Positions 58,874 through 64,000 of a DNA stretch of 64,000 nucleotides are shown here, one piece after another. Position numbers and translations under genes: made by a program. Positions within the stretch are counted from its first letter, which is position 1, and every line of letters begins with the position of its first letter. A model generated the notes under the pieces. That model had not been told where the DNA came from, ran no database searches, and saw nothing but the letters and a program-made list of their open reading frames with translations. Source of the stretch: Bacteroidota bacterium (GTDB taxonomy: Bacteria > Bacteroidota > Ignavibacteria > Kryptoniales > JAKASW01); NCBI GenBank assembly GCA_021812985.1, contig JAKAMG010000010.1, positions 1-64,000 on the forward strand. Reading direction: 5' to 3'.

Positions 58874-60225
58874 AGCTCCATCACCAGCCTTTTGAATTCC
58901 CTTCCTCTGTGCTCATAGTCCTGGAACATGTCGAAGCTGGCGCATGCCGGGGAGAGGAGAACGACGTCGCCCCTCTTAGCCTCCCGCCTCGCCTTGGCGA
59001 CCGCGTCTTCCATTGAAGACGCCATGACGCACTTCGTCTTGTCCTGAAATTCCTTTTGCATCTTCGGGGCAGCCGTGCCGATCAATATCATGGCACGCAC
59101 CTTCCGCTTCACCGGCTCGAAAAGGGGAGAGTAGTCATTCCCCTTGTCCTTCCCGCCGGCAATCAGAACGATCGGTTCCTCGAAGCTTCCAAGCGCATAC
59201 CAGACCGCGTCGACGTTCGTCGCTTTCGAATCGTTCACGTACCTCACGCCGCCGAGGCTGCGCACCGGTTCGAGCCTGTGCTCAACGCCCGCGAATTCTC
59301 TGAGCGTGTCCGCGATGACATCCAAGGGGACACCGAGCGCCCTCGCGGCCAGTGCAGAGGCCAGCGAATTGTATAGATTATGAACGCCGCGGATCCTGAT
59401 CTCTTCCCAATCGATCAGATGAACCGGCTCATTGTCCTCGACCAGGAACACCCTGCCGTCCTCGACATAGCCTCCGCGATCCAATTTGTCCTTCACGGTG
59501 AAGGGACGCCTTATCGTCTTCAACGCGTCGCCGTGCGCCACGACTGCAGAGTCATCATGGCTGTAGACAGAGAAATCATCCGCGGTCTGGTTCATGAATA
59601 TTTTGAACTTCGCGTTCATGTAAGCCTGGTAACTCTCATACCGGTCGAGATGATCAGGCGTGATGTTCAAAAGGACCGCCGCCCTTGGCTTGAATGTGTC
59701 GATGTGGTCAAGCTGGAAACTCGACACCTCAAGCACCGCCACCGCGTCCTCTTCGAGATCCGCTACGTAGTCAGAGATGGGAAGGCCGATATTCCCGGCT
59801 ACCACAGTCTTCCTACCGGACTTCTCAAAGATTTTGCCGATCAGCGTGGTCGTTGTGGTCTTTCCGTTCGAGCCTGTGATCGCGACGATCGGCGCCCTGC
59901 AAAACCACGACGCGACTTCCACCTCGCTGTAAATATTCAGCCCAACCTTTGCAGCGTGCTGGACAAGGTTCAGATTGGAAGGGACTCCCGGGCTCATTAC
60001 AATGAAGTCAGCGTTGAAGAGCCTGTCCGAATGCGCACCGAACTCGTATTCGACACCGATGCTTTCGAGCGCCTCGATCTGATGAGCCGCTTCTTCGATC
60101 GGTTTCTTATCGCTCACGAACACGCTCGCTCCCTTCGACTTGAGGAGCCTGGCGACGGCGATGCCGCTCCTGGCGGCACCCAGGACCGAAACCCTTGCTG
60201 ATTTTATTTTGTCAGGCCTGCCCAA
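58870..60225 (-). CDS. murD: UDP-N-acetylmuramoylalanine--D-glutamate ligase
   Basis: A 451-residue Mur ligase that adds D-Glu. 'VSVLGAARSGIAVARLLKS' N-terminal fold, ATP loop 'ITGSNGKTTTTTLIGKIF', 'VLEVSSFQLDHI', 'EHRLEPVRSLGGVRYVNDSK' and 'SPACASFDMFQDYEHRGREF' are classical MurD. Abuts mraY with no gap; its end overlaps ftsW by ATGA. Confidence 0.97.
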   Translation of the reverse strand: MGRPDKIKSARVSVLGAARSGIAVARLLKSKGASVFVSDKKPIEEAAHQIEALESIGVEYEFGAHSDRLFNADFIVMSPGVPSNLNLVQHAAKVGLNIYSEVEVASWFCRAPIVAITGSNGKTTTTTLIGKIFEKSGRKTVVAGNIGLPISDYVADLEEDAVAVLEVSSFQLDHIDTFKPRAAVLLNITPDHLDRYESYQAYMNAKFKIFMNQTADDFSVYSHDDSAVVAHGDALKTIRRPFTVKDKLDRGGYVEDGRVFLVEDNEPVHLIDWEEIRIRGVHNLYNSLASALAARALGVPLDVIADTLREFAGVEHRLEPVRSLGGVRYVNDSKATNVDAVWYALGSFEEPIVLIAGGKDKGNDYSPLFEPVKRKVRAMILIGTAAPKMQKEFQDKTKCVMASSMEDAVAKARREAKRGDVVLLSPACASFDMFQDYEHRGREFKRLVMEL

Positions 60226-61335
60226 TTATCTCACCTTGAAAGTCGTCAAACTGAGTATCGCTAGAAGTATCCCGACGATGTAAAATCTTGTCACTATCTT
60301 GGACTCCGGAACGCCGTCGAGCTCGAAATGGTGATGGAGCGGCGCCATCTTGAAAATCCTTCTTCCCTCCCCGTACCTCTTCTTAGTGTACCTGAAGTAA
60401 AGCACCTGCAGAATCACGGAGACCTCCTCCGCCAGGAAAATCCCGCCGAGTATTGGAAGGACGAGCTCCTTCTTTATCATAATGGAAAGTCCGGCGATCG
60501 CTCCTCCCAACGCTAGTGAACCGGTATCACCCATGAACACCTGTGCGGGATGCGTATTGTACCAGAGAAATCCAAGCGCCGCGCCGACGAGCGCGAAACA
60601 ATACACCGTCAGCTCACCGGTCCCAGGCAGGTAGATAATGTTTAGATAACGGCTGAAAGCTATGTTCCCGGAGACATACGACATCAGGGCAAGTGTCAGG
60701 GCGGTGATCCCAACTGTTCCGATCGCGAGTCCGTCCAGCCCGTCCGTCAGGTTTACCGCGTTCGAAGTGGCAGTAATTATGAAAACCACCACCGGGATGT
60801 AGAAATAACCGTAGTCGAAATTCAAGTTCTTAAAGAACGGCACAGTCGTTATGGAGTTGAACGGATGCAACTCGGGTGAAAAATAAAGAGCCGCACCGAC
60901 GATGAGGCCGATGCTAATCTGCCCGATCAGTTTGTATCTGGCTATTAACCCCTTTCGCTTTTTCTTCACGACCTTTAAATAGTCATCCGTGAAGCCGAGC
61001 GCGCCGAGCCAGATCGTTATCAGAAGTATTAGAAGGACATAGGGGTTCGTTAGATCTCCCCAAAGAACCATTGGTATGACTACGGATCCGAGGACAATAA
61101 GTCCCCCCATCGTCGGAGTACCCGCCTTGGAAAGGTGTGACTTCGGCCCCTCAATCTTTGCCTGCTCGCCAATCTGAAGCTTGTGCAGCTTCCTGATAAC
61201 CATCGGTCCTATGACAAAACTTATCAGGAGCGCGGTAATAGCGGCTAGCGCGGAACGGAAAGTTATATACCTGAAAACTCCGAAACCGGGCGGGTGGAAC
61301 TGTTTCTCCAACAGGTCAAAAAGGTAGTAAAGCAT
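60226..61335 (-). CDS. mraY: Phospho-N-acetylmuramoyl-pentapeptide transferase
   Basis: A 369-residue integral membrane enzyme with about ten helices that makes lipid I. 'SKAGTPTMGGLIVL', 'FTDDYLKVVKKKRKGL' (Asp pair), 'NAVNLTDGLDGLAIG', 'VFMGDTGSLALGGAIAG' and 'RIFKMAPLHHHFELDG' (HHH loop) are diagnostic. It shares one base with the end of murF. Confidence 0.98.
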   Translation of the reverse strand: MLYYLFDLLEKQFHPPGFGVFRYITFRSALAAITALLISFVIGPMVIRKLHKLQIGEQAKIEGPKSHLSKAGTPTMGGLIVLGSVVIPMVLWGDLTNPYVLLILLITIWLGALGFTDDYLKVVKKKRKGLIARYKLIGQISIGLIVGAALYFSPELHPFNSITTVPFFKNLNFDYGYFYIPVVVFIITATSNAVNLTDGLDGLAIGTVGITALTLALMSYVSGNIAFSRYLNIIYLPGTGELTVYCFALVGAALGFLWYNTHPAQVFMGDTGSLALGGAIAGLSIMIKKELVLPILGGIFLAEEVSVILQVLYFRYTKKRYGEGRRIFKMAPLHHHFELDGVPESKIVTRFYIVGILLAILSLTTFKVR

Positions 61336-62741
61336 CAGGCCTTCCTCCGCTCATTCAATCCGCCTAGAAGGGCATCGACGACTTCTTCCATTTTCATACC
61401 GCGCGATCCCTTGACGAGGACCACATCGCCGGGCATCAGTCTCTCGAGGAGTGTCTTCGACAGAATCTTCTTGTCGCTGAAAGTCTTCGCTTCGGCCCTG
61501 CCGTCAGCGGCGGCCGCTATCTGCCGTGCCATCTTCCCAAAGGTCATAAGGGTGTCGACTCCCTTCCTCGCAACTTCGGATCCGACACGCCTGTGTTCCC
61601 TGACGGATGATTCTCCAAGTTCGAGCATGTCACCGAGAACGGCTATCCTTCTCCCCGTCGTGCGGACAGTAGACATCCATGCCAGCGCCGCTATGACGGA
61701 TTCCGGATTGGAATTATAGGTGTCGTTAAGAATTGTGACGCCGCCTTTCCTGAAGACCTGCATTCTCTTGTCATAGGCCCTGAAAGATTCGAGGGCACGC
61801 TTGATTTCAGGATGGCTGACGCCATGGCCAAATCCGACCGCCGCCGCCGCCAGGGCGTTCATCGCGTTGTGCATACCCGGGACTGAAAGATGAACCAACT
61901 CAGTCCTTCCGTCAAATTTCATCTCAAAGACGGCGCATCCCTTCGCATCGAAACCGAAGAGCTTGCCAGATACCTTTCTGCCGGAGGAGGACCTAAACCC
62001 GAACGTGAACCTCTTACGGCTCTTTTTCGACAGACCGGTGAGCCTGGTGTCGTCCGCATTGACGTATGCAGTGCCACCCGATCTGGCAAGGAACCCGAAC
62101 AGCTTTCCCTCTTCCCTTGCGACACCCGCCACGCTTCCGAAGAACTCAAGATGCTCAGTTCCGACATTTGTTATAAGACCGCCGGTCGGTTCGAGAATTT
62201 CGCACAGCCGTTCTATCTCGCCGAAGTGGTTTGTGCCGATTTCGACGACCGCCGCCTCATGTGAATCCCTGAATCCAAATATCGTCAGAGGGACGCCTAT
62301 ATGGTTATTATGATTCCCCTCTGTCTTCGCAACCCGATACTTTTTTCCGAGAACTCTGGCGATCATCTCTTTCGTCGTCGTCTTTCCGTTTGAACCGCCA
62401 ACCGCGATTACTGGCATTCCGAATTTTCTGCGATAGACCTTCGCCAGGTCGCCGAGAGCGCGAAGCGTGTCATCGACGACGACAAGCGGCTGGGAGATAT
62501 TTCGGGCGGAACCCTTGTAGACCTTCCTGTACCAAGCACGGTCGACAACCACGCATGCGGCTCCTTTGTGAATTGCCTCGGAGACGTAAGCGTGCCCATC
62601 GAACTTCTCCCCCCGCAGAGCGAAAAAGATTTCGCCACTGGAGACGTGCCTTGAGTCAGTGGACACACCTTTTGCCCGCCTGAACCTCAGGTTCTCCAAC
62701 GATGCTCCGCCGATGCCACGCAGTTCTTCAAGCGTTATCAA
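61335..62741 (-). CDS. murF: UDP-MurNAc-tripeptide--D-alanyl-D-alanine ligase
   Basis: A 468-residue Mur ligase that adds D-Ala-D-Ala. 'VSTDSRHVSSGEIFFALRGE', 'FDGHAYVSEAIHKGA', ATP loop 'IAVGGSNGKTTTKEMI', 'KTEGNHNNHIGVPLT', 'EIGTNHFGEI' and 'LNDTYNSNPESV' are typical. Start overlaps the murE stop by ATGA. Confidence 0.97.
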   Translation of the reverse strand: MITLEELRGIGGASLENLRFRRAKGVSTDSRHVSSGEIFFALRGEKFDGHAYVSEAIHKGAACVVVDRAWYRKVYKGSARNISQPLVVVDDTLRALGDLAKVYRRKFGMPVIAVGGSNGKTTTKEMIARVLGKKYRVAKTEGNHNNHIGVPLTIFGFRDSHEAAVVEIGTNHFGEIERLCEILEPTGGLITNVGTEHLEFFGSVAGVAREEGKLFGFLARSGGTAYVNADDTRLTGLSKKSRKRFTFGFRSSSGRKVSGKLFGFDAKGCAVFEMKFDGRTELVHLSVPGMHNAMNALAAAAVGFGHGVSHPEIKRALESFRAYDKRMQVFRKGGVTILNDTYNSNPESVIAALAWMSTVRTTGRRIAVLGDMLELGESSVREHRRVGSEVARKGVDTLMTFGKMARQIAAAADGRAEAKTFSDKKILSKTLLERLMPGDVVLVKGSRGMKMEEVVDALLGGLNERRKA

Positions 62742-64000
62742 TCTCTCAAGCCCAGAGCTTTCTCGACTTCCTCCCGGTCGTCAAAATGAATCTTGCGCTC
62801 CCTGATTATCTGGTAGTCCTCGTGTCCCTTCCCGGCGAGCACGACTATATCGTTCCGCTGAGCCAGCTTCATGCTCTCATGTATGGCTTCGCGGCGATCG
62901 ACTATCTTCATTATCCTGTCGCTACCCCCCGTCATGCCGGACATGATTTCGTCAGCAATCGCTTCTGGATCCTCGAAACGGGGATTGTCCGATGTGACAA
63001 TCGTAAGGTCGCTCAGCTCTTCCGATATCCTTCCCATCTTCGGTCGCTTCGTCCTGTCTCGATTCCCGCCGCAACCGAAGACGGTGATCAGCCTTCCTCC
63101 CTCGTTCGCGGAGGAAAGGATCTCCCTTGCCGACTGAAGAGTCTTCTGCAGTGAGTCTGGGGTGTGCGCGTAGTCTACCACAACGAGAAATCCCTTGCCG
63201 GAATCGATTCGTTCGAAGCGCCCCTTCACGCTGTCCACGTCGGCAAGCGCCTTTGCTGACAGGGAAGGACTGTATCCCAGGCTCACCGCCACAGCGAAAG
63301 CTCCGGCAAGGTTATATGCGTTGAATTTGCCGACCAACCTCGAATCAATCGCGAATTCTTGTCCGTTGTGGCCTATCGTGATGCTCGTGCCAGTGACACT
63401 GAAGCTCGACTCGGTTATGCAAAAGTCGGCCCTCGGATCGAAGCCGTAGAAGACTTTCTTAGCCTTCGTATCAGCCACAATCCTCTCGCCATACGGGTCA
63501 TCTATGTTCACGACGGCATGACTCCCCGGCGCCAGCATATCGAACAGTATCTTCTTGGCTTCGAAATAGTTCTCCATCGTCCCATGAAAATCGAGATGAT
63601 CCTGAGTCAGGTTGGTGAAGAGAGCAGCCTTGTAGGGTATTCCGTAGACACGGTCCATCACTAATGAATGGGAAGACACTTCCATGACCGCACAGGTAGC
63701 CCCGCGGGCCGCGGACGCAGCCATCATGCTCTGAAGATCCAACGACTCGGGGGTCGTGTTAGTCGCCTCCCCTATCGCTTCATCGTTCAGCATGTAGCCG
63801 ATGGTACCGACGAGGAGCACCTTCTCGTCGGCTTTCTGAAAAACTGACTTGATGAGATAGGTGGAAGTGGTCTTTCCATTAGTGCCTGTGATGCCGACGA
63901 TCTTGAGTCTGTCCGCGGGATGGTAGAAGAAGTTGGCGGAGATGAGCGCAAGAGCGCGGCGGGTACTGGGGACAAGTAGTTTAGTGGTGTGGTGAGAGAG
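62738..64000 (-). CDS. murE: UDP-MurNAc-L-alanyl-D-glutamate--2,6-diaminopimelate ligase (5' end outside window)
   Basis: Partial: 420 residues are visible and the frame continues through the right window edge; the true start is outside, so a GTG at 63820 is not the start. At 63880-63915 (minus) lies the ATP loop 'VGITGTNGKTTSTYLI', then 'NTTPESLDLQSMM', 'VMEVSSHSLVMDRV', 'NLTQDHLDFHGTM', 'VDYAHTPDSLQKTL' and 'FGCGGNRDRTKRPKMG'. 'SDNPRFEDP' carries the DNPR box typical of meso-diaminopimelate-specific enzymes, rather than the Lys-type box. It is the first gene of the cell-wall operon in this window. Confidence 0.97.
   Translation of the reverse strand, partial: LSHHTTKLLVPSTRRALALISANFFYHPADRLKIVGITGTNGKTTSTYLIKSVFQKADEKVLLVGTIGYMLNDEAIGEATNTTPESLDLQSMMAASAARGATCAVMEVSSHSLVMDRVYGIPYKAALFTNLTQDHLDFHGTMENYFEAKKILFDMLAPGSHAVVNIDDPYGERIVADTKAKKVFYGFDPRADFCITESSFSVTGTSITIGHNGQEFAIDSRLVGKFNAYNLAGAFAVAVSLGYSPSLSAKALADVDSVKGRFERIDSGKGFLVVVDYAHTPDSLQKTLQSAREILSSANEGGRLITVFGCGGNRDRTKRPKMGRISEELSDLTIVTSDNPRFEDPEAIADEIMSGMTGGSDRIMKIVDRREAIHESMKLAQRNDIVVLAGKGHEDYQIIRERKIHFDDREEVEKALGLRD

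Noticed and set aside
63787..63975. Short minus-strand frame near the right edge
   Set aside because: It is an alternative frame of murE; the murE frame with its ATP loop is open to position 64000.

Overview
The window looks like a piece of a free-living, Gram-negative, saccharolytic member of the Bacteroidota/FCB group, probably an Ignavibacteria-like lineage. This placement is an inference. It rests on a type IX secretion (T9SS) C-terminal sorting domain with an 'NYPNPFNPTT' motif at about 21.2 kb, a TonB-dependent receptor with an N-terminal carboxypeptidase-regulatory-like domain, KDO and outer-membrane genes (kdsB, lolA) and a meso-diaminopimelate-type MurE. GC is about 53% in sampled lines, falling to about 45% in the restriction-modification insert. 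No rRNA, tRNA or CRISPR array was seen.

Region 1 (1-26.7 kb, all minus strand) is a polysaccharide utilisation locus that best fits (acetylated) beta-mannan or glucomannan. In transcription order it encodes a TonB-dependent receptor, a T9SS-exported beta-helix protein, a Tat-exported GH105/88-like hydrolase, an SDR enzyme, two AGE-type 2-epimerases (one exported, one cytoplasmic), a GH5 lipoprotein mannanase, an SGNH O-acetylesterase, a glutaminase-A-like protein, a GH130 phosphorylase, a GPH sugar symporter, a GH94 phosphorylase and the N-terminus of a GH2 enzyme. The proposed route is: surface mannanase and esterase cut the polymer, the TonB receptor and symporter import oligomers, the epimerase converts mannobiose to mannosyl-glucose, and GH130 and GH94 split Man-Glc and Glc-Glc with phosphate.

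A more AT-rich restriction-modification insert (0.6-3.3 kb) separates the GH94 and GH2 genes. It holds a methyltransferase that stops before its SAM-binding motif, an HNH endonuclease translationally coupled to it, a small conserved protein and a PmeII-type restriction endonuclease.

Region 2 (27.8-40.4 kb, mostly plus strand) is housekeeping: Ste24-like protease, PlsC, GatC, KdsB, PyrG with a clear terminator, a transaldolase-like aldolase coupled to GcvT, ComB, FtsK, LolA and a flippase-like membrane protein. Region 3 (40.5-45.0 kb) is accessory: a SAM methyltransferase, a FemAB/GNAT-like transferase, a divergent radical-SAM protein and two decayed secreted-protein genes. Region 4 (45.4-49.0 kb) is a phosphate-acquisition set: an outer-membrane porin and two PstS paralogues without pstCAB, with Pho-box-like repeats upstream.

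Region 5 (49.1-64.0 kb, minus strand) is a tight division and cell-wall (dcw) operon: murE-murF-mraY-murD-ftsW-murG-(small membrane protein)-murC-ftsQ-ftsA-ftsZ, followed in the same direction by a receiver-HisKA protein lacking an ATPase domain and a sigma-54 response regulator. Most junctions overlap or abut, so division and signalling genes are probably co-transcribed.
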